Counted from the stretch's first letter, positions 1 to 5,831 are shown. The stretch: DNA of 5,877 nt from an uncultured Collinsella sp. (GCA_900552295.1 URZB01000106.1:1-5877), one strand, 5' to 3'. Made by a program: numbers and translations. Notes: generated by a model not told the origin, from the letters alone.

Positions 1-1
1 G

Positions 2-49
2 GTCCGGGCCGAGCAGCTGGTGAAGGATATGCTGCAAAAGGCGGAATAA
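2..49 (+). CDS. 3' end of an unidentified gene (partial)
   Basis: The second reading frame is open from the left edge and gives VRAEQLVKDMLQKAE followed by TAA at 47-49. This looks like an amphipathic C-terminal helix, but 15 residues are too few to name a family. Support comes from position: the stop codon is followed within four bases by a strong terminator hairpin, as expected for the end of a transcription unit. The gene converges on ispF. Its codons are rich in CTG, GTG and CGG, like the distal part of ispF and unlike ispD. The first frame is also open here, but it runs on antisense to ispF and is treated as a shadow. Confidence 0.45.
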   Translation, partial: VRAEQLVKDMLQKAE

Positions 50-52
50 ATC

Positions 53-91
53 AAAAAACTGGTATGGCAGCGTCTGCCATACCAGTTTTTT
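53..91. terminator. bidirectional intrinsic terminator
   Basis: AAAAAACTGGTATGGCAG (53-70) and CTGCCATACCAGTTTTTT (74-91) are perfect reverse complements over 18 bases, separated by the loop CGT. The six A and six T bases at the outer ends provide a U-tract on both strands, so the hairpin can end the plus-strand gene on the left and the minus-strand disA-ispD-ispF operon on the right. The outer T at 91 is also the first base of the complement of the ispF stop codon, so the terminator begins immediately at the end of that gene. Confidence 0.93.
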
Positions 92-576
92 CAGACTTTT
101 TCGATGAGGGCTACAGCGTGGGCGGACATGCCGGAGCCGTCGCCGGTGAAGCCCAGGTGCTCCTCGGTGGTGGCCTTGACGCTCACAGCATCCACCGGCA
201 TCCCGAAGGCTGCGGCCAGATTTTCCCGCATGGCGGGGATGTAGGGGGCCAGCTTGGGCTTCTGGCAGAGCAGGGTGGAATCGATGTTCACGATCTTCCA
301 GCCCTTCTCCCGCATGATGCGTGCCACATGCTGCGCCAGCTGCAGGCTGTCGGCACCGGCGTAGGCGGGGTCGGTATCCGGGAAGTGCTTGCCGATGTCG
401 CCCAGCGCGGCGGCACCCAGCACAGCGTCCATCACGGCGTGGGCCAGCACATCGGCATCCGAGTGGCCCAGCAGGCCGCGCTCGTAGGGAATGTCGACAC
501 CGCCGATGATACATCGACGCCCCTCCACCAGACGGTGAACGTCGTAGCCATGGCCAATGCGCAGGTTACTGAACAT
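91..576 (-). CDS. ispF: 2-C-methyl-D-erythritol 2,4-cyclodiphosphate synthase
   Basis: IspF converts 4-diphosphocytidyl-2-C-methyl-D-erythritol 2-phosphate to the cyclic diphosphate MEcPP, releasing CMP, in the cytosolic MEP pathway of isoprenoid synthesis. The 161-residue product matches the usual size of about 160. Visible motifs are GYDVHRL (residues 10-16; zinc ligands Asp12 and His14), [14 protein letters not shown] (37-50; third zinc ligand His46), FPDTDP (65-70) and [14 protein letters not shown] (132-145). I chose the ATG at 574-576, which gives the family N-terminus. An in-frame TTG at 607-609 would add 11 atypical residues. An AGGGAGAGG sequence lies just upstream within ispD. The start overlaps the ispD end by 11 bases, which suggests translational coupling. 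Oddities: the usual GRGEGIA signature reads GDGSGMSA (146-153), and leucine codons are almost all CTG (about 13 of 15), unlike ispD. Confidence 0.95.
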   Translation of the reverse strand: MFSNLRIGHGYDVHRLVEGRRCIIGGVDIPYERGLLGHSDADVLAHAVMDAVLGAAALGDIGKHFPDTDPAYAGADSLQLAQHVARIMREKGWKIVNIDSTLLCQKPKLAPYIPAMRENLAAAFGMPVDAVSVKATTEEHLGFTGDGSGMSAHAVALIEKV

Positions 577-1294
577 GGGGAAGGTCCTCTCCCTCGGCCA
601 TGCGGCCAAGCAGAATCGCGGTTACGGGACGCAGGTCCTCGGGCACCGTCACCTTAAGGTTATCGCGTGGGCTCTGGACGCAGCGGACGCGCCCACCCAT
701 GCGCTCGACCAGCGACGAATCATCGGTACCGATAAAGCCCTCGGCAATGGCTGCAGCGTGGGCGCGCTTCATAGCATCGACGCTAAAGATCTGCGGCGTC
801 TGCGCTGCCCAGTAGAGTTCACGCGGCGGCGTCTCGACGATATTATCGCCGTCAACGATCTTGAGCGTGTCGATCGCGGGCTGACCGCACACGACACCGT
901 CGAGGGCACGGTCGCTCACGAGCACGTCGATAGCGTGGTCGATGGCCTCGGTCGTAATGAGCGGACGAGCGCCGTCGTGGATGGCGACATATTCGAAACC
1001 CGCCGGAACCGCATGCACGCCGGCACGGGTGGAATCCTGACGGGTATCGCCGGCATCGGCAAAGCTGATGGGCGTGTCATAGTCAAACGGGTCAATGGCC
1101 AGGCGGCGCATCTCGGCACGGCGCTCGGCAGGGCAAACCACGACGATATGGCCGACCTTATCGCTACGATCGAACGCGCGGATGGACCAGCTCATGAGCG
1201 GACGGCCCGCCACATTAACGAGCTGCTTGCCGCCGGGATTTCCAAAGCGCTGGCCGCTGCCGCCGGCAACGACCACGGCGCATACGGGCGCCAT
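566..1294 (-). CDS. ispD: 2-C-methyl-D-erythritol 4-phosphate cytidylyltransferase
   Basis: IspD transfers CMP from CTP to 2-C-methyl-D-erythritol 4-phosphate, giving CDP-ME, two steps before IspF in the MEP pathway. The 242-residue protein has the full nucleotidyltransferase fold signature: AGGSGQRFG (residues 10-18, CTP loop with Arg16), GGKQ (21-24, catalytic Lys23), TRQDST (84-89), HDGARP (106-111, with Asp107), TPQIF (166-170), TDDSSLVE (190-197) and [10 protein letters not shown] (212-221, Lys214). Its ATG (1292-1294) shares one base with the disA stop codon (TAATG), and a GGGG ribosome-binding site lies at 1303-1306 inside disA. Leucine codons are mainly CTC, with CTG and CTT less common. 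IspE, the step between IspD and IspF, is not in this window. Confidence 0.96.
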   Translation of the reverse strand: MAPVCAVVVAGGSGQRFGNPGGKQLVNVAGRPLMSWSIRAFDRSDKVGHIVVVCPAERRAEMRRLAIDPFDYDTPISFADAGDTRQDSTRAGVHAVPAGFEYVAIHDGARPLITTEAIDHAIDVLVSDRALDGVVCGQPAIDTLKIVDGDNIVETPPRELYWAAQTPQIFSVDAMKRAHAAAIAEGFIGTDDSSLVERMGGRVRCVQSPRDNLKVTVPEDLRPVTAILLGRMAEGEDLPHVQ

Positions 1295-2361
1295 TATGCG
1301 TTCCCCTGTTTGGTGCCCTTCATGCGGTACAGCGAGTCCGCAAGAATGGCAGGGTTGTTGACGCCAAAGTCGCCCAAGCGCTCCGGATCCTCGCTGATGT
1401 CGTCCATGAGCTCCTGCAGCGAGCCGTACTCGTCGACGATCTTCTCGGCCACGCCGTCGCGCACGACGGACACGCGCGAAAGCGTGCGCAGGCCCAGCGG
1501 CGTCATGACGGAGTCCTCGTCCAAGTCGTCATAGCCCAGAACTGCCGCCACGTGCTGCGGGTCGGACAGGTCCTTAGGCGTCATACGGCTCAGCTCGGCG
1601 CGAATCTTCTCGGCGTTGGCCTCAGAGGAATCGCTCGCGTAGTCGCGGATCATCAAGTCGTATTCGGTATCCATGCTGGAGCCCGCGAGCTGCTCGAGCT
1701 GCATCTGCACGAGCTTACCCTGGTTACCCAGCTTGACAATGCAATCCTTAAGCTCGGTCTTTGCCTGCTGCATGATCTCGAAGCTCGAGAAAATACCGGT
1801 AATGTCGGCGAGTGTGACGTAGTCGTCGAGCTCGAGGGCCGTCAGGCGCAGCAGGGAGCGATCGAGCGACTGACGGGTAGTCTGGAGCGTGGCGACGAGC
1901 TGGTTGACCGAGCTCATGATGGTGGTGACGGGCTGGATCTCGTAGCTCTTGCCGTGGACGTACACGTTGACGACGGCGCGACGAGCCGAAACCGAGATCA
2001 CGATGGCATCGGTGAGCACCGACATGCGAGCGGCAGTACGGTGACGCATGCCCGTCTCACTCGTGGCGAGCGAGGGATCGGGATTGAGGTGGAAGTTGGC
2101 GCGCAGGATCTGGGTGAGGTCGCCATCGATAACGATGGCGCCGTCCATCTTGGAAAGCTCGAACAGGCGGTTCGAGGTAAACGAAATGTTGAGCGGGAAG
2201 CCGTCGTTACCGGCAGCAAGCACGTTTTCGGTGTCGCCGACGCAGATAAGGGCACCCAGGTGACCGGCAATGATCATGTCGAGGGCGGTGCGGATCGGCT
2301 GGCCAGGTGCCGTCAGGCGAATGGCCTGTTCCATACGCTTTTGCAGCTCGTTCTTATCCAA
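1294..2361 (-). CDS. disA: DNA integrity scanning protein DisA, diadenylate cyclase
   Basis: DisA condenses two ATP into the second messenger c-di-AMP. It is an octamer that moves along DNA and falls silent at branched structures such as recombination intermediates. The 355-residue length is typical. The N-terminal DAC domain (about 1-145) carries the diagnostic motifs DGA (residues 73-75) and RHR (106-108). A helical linker (about 150-265) follows, then a C-terminal helix-hairpin-helix DNA-binding region (about 285-348; PLGLRTLSRV, then GSLQELM). The last hairpin, normally like GIGEVRA, reads DFGVNNPA here, so its usual glycine pair and arginine are missing. The start is TTG at 2359-2361, the only initiator codon after an in-frame TGA upstream, with GGGAG ideally spaced. 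It is the first gene of a three-gene operon with ispD and ispF. The disA-ispD link resembles the disA/ispD/ispF neighbourhood known in actinobacteria. Confidence 0.96.
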   Translation of the reverse strand: MDKNELQKRMEQAIRLTAPGQPIRTALDMIIAGHLGALICVGDTENVLAAGNDGFPLNISFTSNRLFELSKMDGAIVIDGDLTQILRANFHLNPDPSLATSETGMRHRTAARMSVLTDAIVISVSARRAVVNVYVHGKSYEIQPVTTIMSSVNQLVATLQTTRQSLDRSLLRLTALELDDYVTLADITGIFSSFEIMQQAKTELKDCIVKLGNQGKLVQMQLEQLAGSSMDTEYDLMIRDYASDSSEANAEKIRAELSRMTPKDLSDPQHVAAVLGYDDLDEDSVMTPLGLRTLSRVSVVRDGVAEKIVDEYGSLQELMDDISEDPERLGDFGVNNPAILADSLYRMKGTKQGNA

Positions 2362-2373
2362 GGCATCGCTCCC
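2359..2373 (-). promoter_or_regulatory. disA ribosome-binding site and TTG start
   Basis: On the minus strand GGGAG (2373-2369) is followed by CGATGCC and then TTG (2361-2359), giving a seven-base spacing. The frame has a TGA stop about 36 bases farther upstream and no ATG or GTG between, so the TTG decides the start. An ATG nearby is out of frame. A weak initiator may limit how much DisA is made. Confidence 0.75.
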
Positions 2374-2434
2374 ATCGTATACGCTCCATAAACGTCAATA
2401 AGTTTCTCACGGTTTGCCCCTGTGACGCCCGCAA

Positions 2435-2513
2435 AATCCGATGCTTACAGAATGAGCGAACACAGCTGAGAGCCCCAATCCAAATGAGCTGCTTATGTGG
2501 TAGCATCGGGATT
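2435..2513. repeat. imperfect inverted repeat in the disA-mntP divergent region
   Basis: AATCCGATGCTTAC (2435-2448) and GTAGCATCGGGATT (2500-2513) are near reverse complements, differing by one inserted base and one shifted T. The core is GATGCT/AGCATC, and the arms are 51 bases apart. Each arm contains a possible -10 sequence pointing outward: TGGTAGCAT toward mntP and, on the minus strand, TGTAAGCAT toward disA. The arms may be duplicated promoter elements or paired protein sites. The function is inferred and chance is possible. The rest of 2374-2500 shows no gene, and no good -35 element was found. Confidence 0.35.
2498..2506 (+). promoter_or_regulatory. candidate extended -10 promoter for the mntP riboswitch transcript
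   Basis: TGGTAGCAT fits an extended -10 (TGnTAnnnT) and would start transcription near 2512-2515, just ahead of the riboswitch P1 strand at 2521. No recognisable -35 lies 17 bases upstream, so the assignment rests on position and the extended -10 only. Confidence 0.35.
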
Positions 2514-2520
2514 CGCATAA

Positions 2521-2618
2521 ATGAGGGAGTAGTCGCGTGGCCGGTTTCGCCTCCGGTGGCGCGGCAAGTCAACATACTGGCCGATGCGGCCTGGCTTGCC
2601 TTAATGAACGAGACTCGT
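2521..2618 (+). promoter_or_regulatory. yybP-ykoY family Mn2+ riboswitch
   Basis: The conserved L1 element GGAGTAG (2526-2532) and the 3' loop element CGAGA (2609-2613) flank a compact multi-helix RNA, with the family-typical AACATACTGGCC at about 2571-2582. P1 pairs ATGAG (2521-2525) with CTCGT (2614-2618). A second stem pairs GTCGCG (2532-2537) with CGCGGC (2560-2565), extended by GCCGG with CCGGT. A third pairs GCAAGTCA (2564-2571) with TGGCTTGC (2592-2599), capped by GGCCG/CGGCC (2579-2583, 2587-2591). Exact helix borders are my estimate. The class senses Mn2+ where L1 meets L3 and commonly controls mntP exporters, which is the gene found downstream. The P1 3' strand is shared with the terminator that follows, predicting transcription when Mn2+ is bound. 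Confidence 0.88.
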
Positions 2619-2655
2619 GGCTGTGCGCGCAACGCGTACGCCACGGGTCTTTTTT
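2612..2655 (+). terminator. riboswitch-controlled intrinsic terminator
   Basis: GACTCGTGGC (2612-2621) pairs with GCCACGGGTC (2640-2649) with one G-U pair. The stem continues, after a bulged T at 2622, as GTGCGCG (2623-2629) with CGCGTAC (2633-2639), closing on the loop CAA. Six T bases (2650-2655) follow directly. The left arm contains the P1 3' strand CTCGT, so P1 and this terminator cannot form together. The hairpin ends 55 bases before the mntP start. Confidence 0.92.
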
Positions 2656-2710
2656 GTTGCTCCCCCGGCAGAAGTACACGCGGGTTCGCCCGCAGAGAGG
2701 GAGCCAGACT

Positions 2711-3289
2711 ATGGGACTCACAGAGCTCGCGTTGCTCGCCGTTGGCCTTTCGATGGACGCCTTTGCCGTTTCCATCTGCAAGGGCCTTGGCATGAAGAAG
2801 ATCAACCTTAAAGTCGCCGTGGTGCTCGGCCTGTTCTTTGGCGGCTTTCAGGCCGGCATGCCCGTAATCGGATGGGCGCTCGGCAGTCAATTCATGAGCA
2901 TCATCGGCCCCATCGACCACTGGATCGCCTTTATCCTTTTGGCCTTCATCGGCAGCAAAATGCTGTGGGAAGCCTTTACCGAAGACGAGGATGAAGACGA
3001 CGGCAAGGATGCCGAGAAGATTGAACTGGGCGAGTACCTGATCCTCGCCATCGCCACCTCAATCGACGCCCTGGCCGTGGGCATCTCGTTTGCCGCGCTC
3101 TCGGTTGACATCGTGCCCGCTGTATCGCTTATCGGCGTCACAACGTTTATCTTCTCCGTCGCCGGCGTAGCGATCGGCCACACCTTTGGCGCGCGCTACG
3201 AAAAACCCGCCACCATCGTGGGTGGCGTCGTGCTCATCCTTATCGGCCTCAAGATCCTGCTGGAACACTTGGGTTTTTTGGTGCTGTAA
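2711..3289 (+). CDS. mntP: manganese efflux pump MntP
   Basis: MntP exports Mn2+ across the cytoplasmic membrane and protects against manganese excess. The 192-residue product matches the family length of about 190 and is almost wholly hydrophobic, consistent with six membrane helices in two related halves. Each half has the family motif with an essential acidic residue: SMDAFAVSI (residues 14-22, Asp16) and SIDALAVGIS (117-126, Asp119). FFGGFQAGMP (42-51) and IGHTFGARYEKPATIVGG (155-172) are also typical. The loop between the halves is strongly acidic (EDEDEDDGKDAEK, 91-103) and may attract metal. The ATG at 2711 was chosen because it gives the family N-terminus and follows GAGGGAG at good spacing. 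The frame is open farther upstream, but that stretch is the riboswitch and terminator. Expression is predicted to rise with Mn2+ through the leader. Confidence 0.96.
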   Translation: MGLTELALLAVGLSMDAFAVSICKGLGMKKINLKVAVVLGLFFGGFQAGMPVIGWALGSQFMSIIGPIDHWIAFILLAFIGSKMLWEAFTEDEDEDDGKDAEKIELGEYLILAIATSIDALAVGISFAALSVDIVPAVSLIGVTTFIFSVAGVAIGHTFGARYEKPATIVGGVVLILIGLKILLEHLGFLVL

Positions 3290-3324
3290 AACACCCTTCA
3301 AAACTAAACGTCCGTATGAGGTCT

Positions 3325-3393
3325 CATGCAGAGTTTTGCATGGGCCTTTTCATGCAGACCTTTGCATGTCATACTAGGATGCAAAAGTCTGCA
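3325..3393. repeat. three palindromic operator-like sites upstream of hipB
   Basis: Three copies of a TGCA-N6-TGCA element lie in the leader: TGCAGAGTTTTGCA (3327-3340), TGCAGACCTTTGCA (3353-3366) and TGCAAAAGTCTGCA (3380-3393). The third is inverted and reads TGCAGACTTTTGCA on the other strand. The shared form is TGCAGANNTTTGCA. The first two extend to CATGCA-N6-TGCATG (3325-3342, 3351-3368). Their centres are 26 and 27 bases apart, about 2.5 helical turns. They overlap and flank the candidate promoter, the arrangement expected for autorepression by a dimeric XRE-type antitoxin. The repeats are seen directly; the ligand is inferred. Confidence 0.8.
3367..3375 (+). promoter_or_regulatory. candidate hipBA promoter (extended -10)
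   Basis: TGTCATACT fits an extended -10 (TG, one base, CATACT) lying between the second and third palindromes. Transcription would begin near 3381-3384, inside the third palindrome. The -35 is weak (TTTTCA near 3347-3352). A bound repressor would cover the region from -35 to the start site. A ribosome-binding site AGGAG (3398-3402) follows, six bases before the hipB ATG. Confidence 0.5.
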
Positions 3394-3408
3394 CGTTAGG
3401 AGATTGCC

Positions 3409-3876
3409 ATGGATACCCTTCCCATCACCACGCCGCGCCAAGCCGGCATCTACGTGCGTCAGGCGCGCGAGGCGCAGGGGATCACCCGTGCCGCCCTCGC
3501 TAAAAAAGCCGGTGTTTCGGAACGCCTGCTCGCATCGCTCGAGCTGGGAGATGCCACGGGCATTCGGCTCGACAAGCTGCTGGCAGTTTTCGGTGCTCTT
3601 GGACTGGCGCTCGCCGCTCAAGGGGATATAGGCGAAACGAAAAATGAGCAACCAGTCGACGCCCCGCATGCTGATCAACCTTGCAGCACCTCCAGACGCC
3701 ATCACGCCCAACGTCTTCATCATCGCAACCGTCGCAGCACAACCATTCCGGCTCTTGCAGATGCCCCCTTTACATCCGCACTCTACGACGAGGTCTTCGC
3801 CGATTTCGCCATGTCCAATCTCGGAGTCTCGATTGCCACAAACGCATCTAGCCAAGCCATGCCCGAAGGGAAATAG
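3409..3876 (+). CDS. HipB-like antitoxin, XRE-family DNA-binding protein
   Basis: The N-terminal part (about residues 8-66) is a helix-turn-helix of the Cro/CI (XRE) type in HipB form: RQAREAQGITRAALAKKAGVSERLL includes the two HTH helices, followed by ASLELGDATGIRLDKLLAVFGALGLAL. HipB antitoxins dimerise, bind HipA and repress their own operon. At 155 residues it is much longer than E. coli HipB (88). The tail from about residue 75 to 117 is rich in His, Arg and Ser (RRHHAQRLHHRNRR) and unlike a folded domain, while SALYDEVFADFAMSNL (about 124-139) again looks protein-like. The neighbouring frame is open and has more coding-like codons over roughly 3632-3750, so a pair of compensating indels is possible. 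The gene ends three bases before hipA. No gene symbol is given because family assignment rests on the HTH and the partner. Confidence 0.85.
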   Translation: MDTLPITTPRQAGIYVRQAREAQGITRAALAKKAGVSERLLASLELGDATGIRLDKLLAVFGALGLALAAQGDIGETKNEQPVDAPHADQPCSTSRRHHAQRLHHRNRRSTTIPALADAPFTSALYDEVFADFAMSNLGVSIATNASSQAMPEGK

Positions 3877-3879
3877 CCA

Positions 3880-5184
3880 ATGGCCAGAACATCACTTCGG
3901 ACCATTATTTGCGGCGTGCCTGCTGGAACGCTCACGCAAGATGAGAACGGTCTTATCAGCTTTACCTACGATCATGACTATGACGGGCCAGCCCTATCGA
4001 CCAACATACCCGTATCGAATCGCACATACGGACAACAGGTCATGAATCCGTACCTGTTTGGCCTTCTACCCGACAGCGAGGACCAACGAAAAGCGATTGC
4101 CGCCGAATTCGACGTTAGGCCCAACAATCCCGTTGCGTTGCTCAGCCATATCGGACTCGACTGTCCGGGCGGCGTGCAGTTTTGTGCCGAAGAAGATACC
4201 GACGCCGTCCTGCATCGCGCTGGCGAATACCGCCCCATAGACGACCACGAAATTGCTCTCCGCCTCAAGTCGATCAGAGATGACCGCAATGCATCGTGGA
4301 TGGGCCTAGATGAAAGTTGGTCACTTGGAGGCAATCAGGGCAAGTTCGCTCTCGCACTCATGGACGGTCGCTGGTGCGAATGCATGGGGTCCTCGCCCAC
4401 GACGCATATTTTCAAAAATGGCGTTATCGGTTTTAAACTCGAGGCTCTCAATGAGTTTGTCTGCATGAAAAGCGCCCAGCGCGCCGGCATCGCAACGGCA
4501 AACGTCGAATATCGTATGTTTGAGGACGAACCTGCCCTCATTGTTGAGCGCTATGACCGCGTGAAAGTCAAAGACGGAACGATCAGGCGCCTACATCAAG
4601 AAGACCTCTGTCAGGCACTTGGGGTGATGCCCGCCCAAAAGTACACGGCAGACGGCGGCCCGACCACACGCGACATTCAAGAGCTCCTCGTAAATACGAG
4701 CCACCATCAACTTAACCTGTATCTGTTTACGCAGATACTGTTCTTCAACGCCATTATCGGCGCACCGGATGCGCATGCGAAAAACTATTCCCTGCTCCTT
4801 GGAAACGACGGCGCAGCCATGATGGCTCGAATGTACGATGTCGCATCGGGGCTGGCATACGAGCGCATGCGCCGCCGGGCGCGCCTTGCCATGAGCGTTG
4901 GCGGCGAGAACCGTGTGGGGCGCATCGGACCCAACGCAATTCGCCGATACCACGGTATGGGCGACCCCGCGCTGGAGGCGGCGCTCACCGATGCCGGGCT
5001 ATCCGAGGAGTTTTGCTTTGCGACCATGATGGACCTCGCCTACGAGGTACCCATTTGCATGGAAGAGGTCATGGACGGATACGCCGACCTGCCCGGCATG
5101 GCGGACCTGCGCGAGCATATGCTCGGCCCCGTCCGCGAAAACTGCCAGCGCACCCTCGACCTCATCAGGGCAGAAATGGACTAG
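3880..5184 (+). CDS. hipA: HipA-family toxin, serine/threonine protein kinase
   Basis: HipA toxins are kinases; the E. coli member phosphorylates glutamyl-tRNA synthetase and halts growth. The target here is unknown. The 434 residues are the usual length. An N-terminal subdomain (about 1-105) includes NPYLFGLLPDSEDQR (56-70). The kinase part shows SLGGNQGKFAL (148-158; glycine-rich loop with Ser148 at the autophosphorylation position), THIFK (175-179, ATP-binding Lys179), NEFVCMKSAQRAGI (191-204), IVERYDR (221-227), HQEDLCQALG (239-248), DAHAKNYSLLL (297-307, catalytic Asp297 with Asn302) and YDVASG (319-324, metal-binding Asp320). No key residue is missing, so the toxin is probably active. 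It starts with ATG three bases after hipB, with AAGGGA upstream. It uses codons such as ATA, CTA, AGA and AGG that appear rarer in the housekeeping genes here, a mild sign of transfer. Confidence 0.93.
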   Translation: MARTSLRTIICGVPAGTLTQDENGLISFTYDHDYDGPALSTNIPVSNRTYGQQVMNPYLFGLLPDSEDQRKAIAAEFDVRPNNPVALLSHIGLDCPGGVQFCAEEDTDAVLHRAGEYRPIDDHEIALRLKSIRDDRNASWMGLDESWSLGGNQGKFALALMDGRWCECMGSSPTTHIFKNGVIGFKLEALNEFVCMKSAQRAGIATANVEYRMFEDEPALIVERYDRVKVKDGTIRRLHQEDLCQALGVMPAQKYTADGGPTTRDIQELLVNTSHHQLNLYLFTQILFFNAIIGAPDAHAKNYSLLLGNDGAAMMARMYDVASGLAYERMRRRARLAMSVGGENRVGRIGPNAIRRYHGMGDPALEAALTDAGLSEEFCFATMMDLAYEVPICMEEVMDGYADLPGMADLREHMLGPVRENCQRTLDLIRAEMD

Positions 5185-5214
5185 GTGGCCGTAATTTCGC
5201 AATTATCAAACAAT

Positions 5215-5256
5215 AGAGGGGGGGGCACCCGTCGCAAACGCTCGAATGCCCCCTCT
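5215..5256. terminator. G-rich hairpin between convergent hipA and pepD
   Basis: AGA followed by eight G and CA (5215-5227) can pair with TGCCCCCTCT (5247-5256), leaving up to three G unpaired. No T-run follows on the plus strand. On the minus strand the hairpin is followed by ATTGTTTGAT, a better tail, so it may mainly end pepD transcripts. The run of eight G is a place where sequencing or replication slippage could alter the stem. A second weak repeat, CGCTAG (5276-5281) with CTAGCG (5301-5306), lies nearer pepD; no other feature is seen in 5185-5312. Confidence 0.5.
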
Positions 5257-5312
5257 CGTAATGTCATTTGCAATCCGCTAGCACGTGGCTCGGACTGCTA
5301 CTAGCGCAACCT

Positions 5313-5831
5313 TTACGCAGCAAGGCGCTTGAGGACGTCGATGAGCAGCTCGTAGAAGCGCTCGGCAGAAGCGAGCTCCATGCTCTCGTCCGGGGTGTGG
5401 ACATCGGAGAGCGTCGGGCCCACGGCGATGGCGTCCAGGCCGTGCAGGGCCTCGGCAAATAGGCCGCACTCAAGGCCGGCGTGAATGGACTCGATGCGCA
5501 GCTCGGAGCCAAAGAGCTCGCGATAGCTCTCGACAAAGACGTCGCGAACCGGCGAATGCTCGGCATAGCTCCAGCCGGGATACTCAAACTCAAACTTGGC
5601 GTCAAAGCCCAGGACATCGGCCAGCGTCTGCAGGCGGTCCTTGAACTCGTTCTGCAGCGAGGTGATCGAGGAGCGCGGGGACAGCATGATCTTGACCTCG
5701 TCGTCAGAAGTGGCAACCACACCGATGTTGGAGGAAACCTCGACGGAGCCGTCGGTGGCGACGTTGCGGCGAATCACGCCGTTAGGGGCAAGACGCAGGG
5801 CGCGGATGAGGGCAAGCGCGGACTTCTGGTC
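5313..5831 (-). CDS. pepD: aminoacyl-histidine dipeptidase, C-terminal part (5' end missing)
   Basis: This is the last 172 residues of a PepD-type cytosolic dipeptidase (peptidase family M20C), a zinc enzyme that cleaves dipeptides such as Xaa-His with broad specificity. Full-length members have about 480 residues, so roughly the first 300 are lost off the contig. Visible marks are HAGLECGLF (residues 117-125 of the fragment), very close to the E. coli PepD motif, and VGPTLSDVHTPDE (137-149), whose His145 is expected to be a zinc ligand. YPGWSYAEHSPV (84-95) is also family-like. The stop TAA is at 5315-5313. Genomic sequence ends at 5831. A GTG-initiated reading that starts at 5846 gives a false N-terminus, MYKRQ, encoded by adapter. 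The gene converges on hipA. Confidence 0.93.
   Translation of the reverse strand, partial: DQKSALALIRALRLAPNGVIRRNVATDGSVEVSSNIGVVATSDDEVKIMLSPRSSITSLQNEFKDRLQTLADVLGFDAKFEFEYPGWSYAEHSPVRDVFVESYRELFGSELRIESIHAGLECGLFAEALHGLDAIAVGPTLSDVHTPDESMELASAERFYELLIDVLKRLAA

Noticed and set aside
577..609. Upstream TTG start for ispF
   Set aside because: It adds 11 residues not typical of IspF; the ATG at 576 with a purine-rich site upstream fits better.
557..1534. Long plus-strand open frame opposite ispD and the end of disA
   Set aside because: It is antisense to well-supported genes, has no recognisable domain, and spans the overlap of two real genes; it arises from high GC content.
1552..2391. 279-codon plus-strand open frame opposite disA
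   Set aside because: It mirrors disA codons, lacks any family motif and has no convincing ribosome-binding site.
2537..2710. Upstream extension of the mntP reading frame
   Set aside because: The extension is encoded by the riboswitch and terminator; the ATG at 2711 has a good ribosome-binding site and gives the family N-terminus.
2354..2920. Minus-strand open frame across the riboswitch and the mntP start
   Set aside because: It has no family features and runs antisense to the riboswitch and mntP.
3240..3310. Possible terminator at the end of mntP (GGTG/CACC)
   Set aside because: The stem has only four pairs and no T-run follows on the plus strand.
3325..3393. Repeats considered as a small CRISPR array
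   Set aside because: The units are 14-18 bases, palindromic, one is inverted, and the spacers are too short; they fit operators beside an XRE-type gene.
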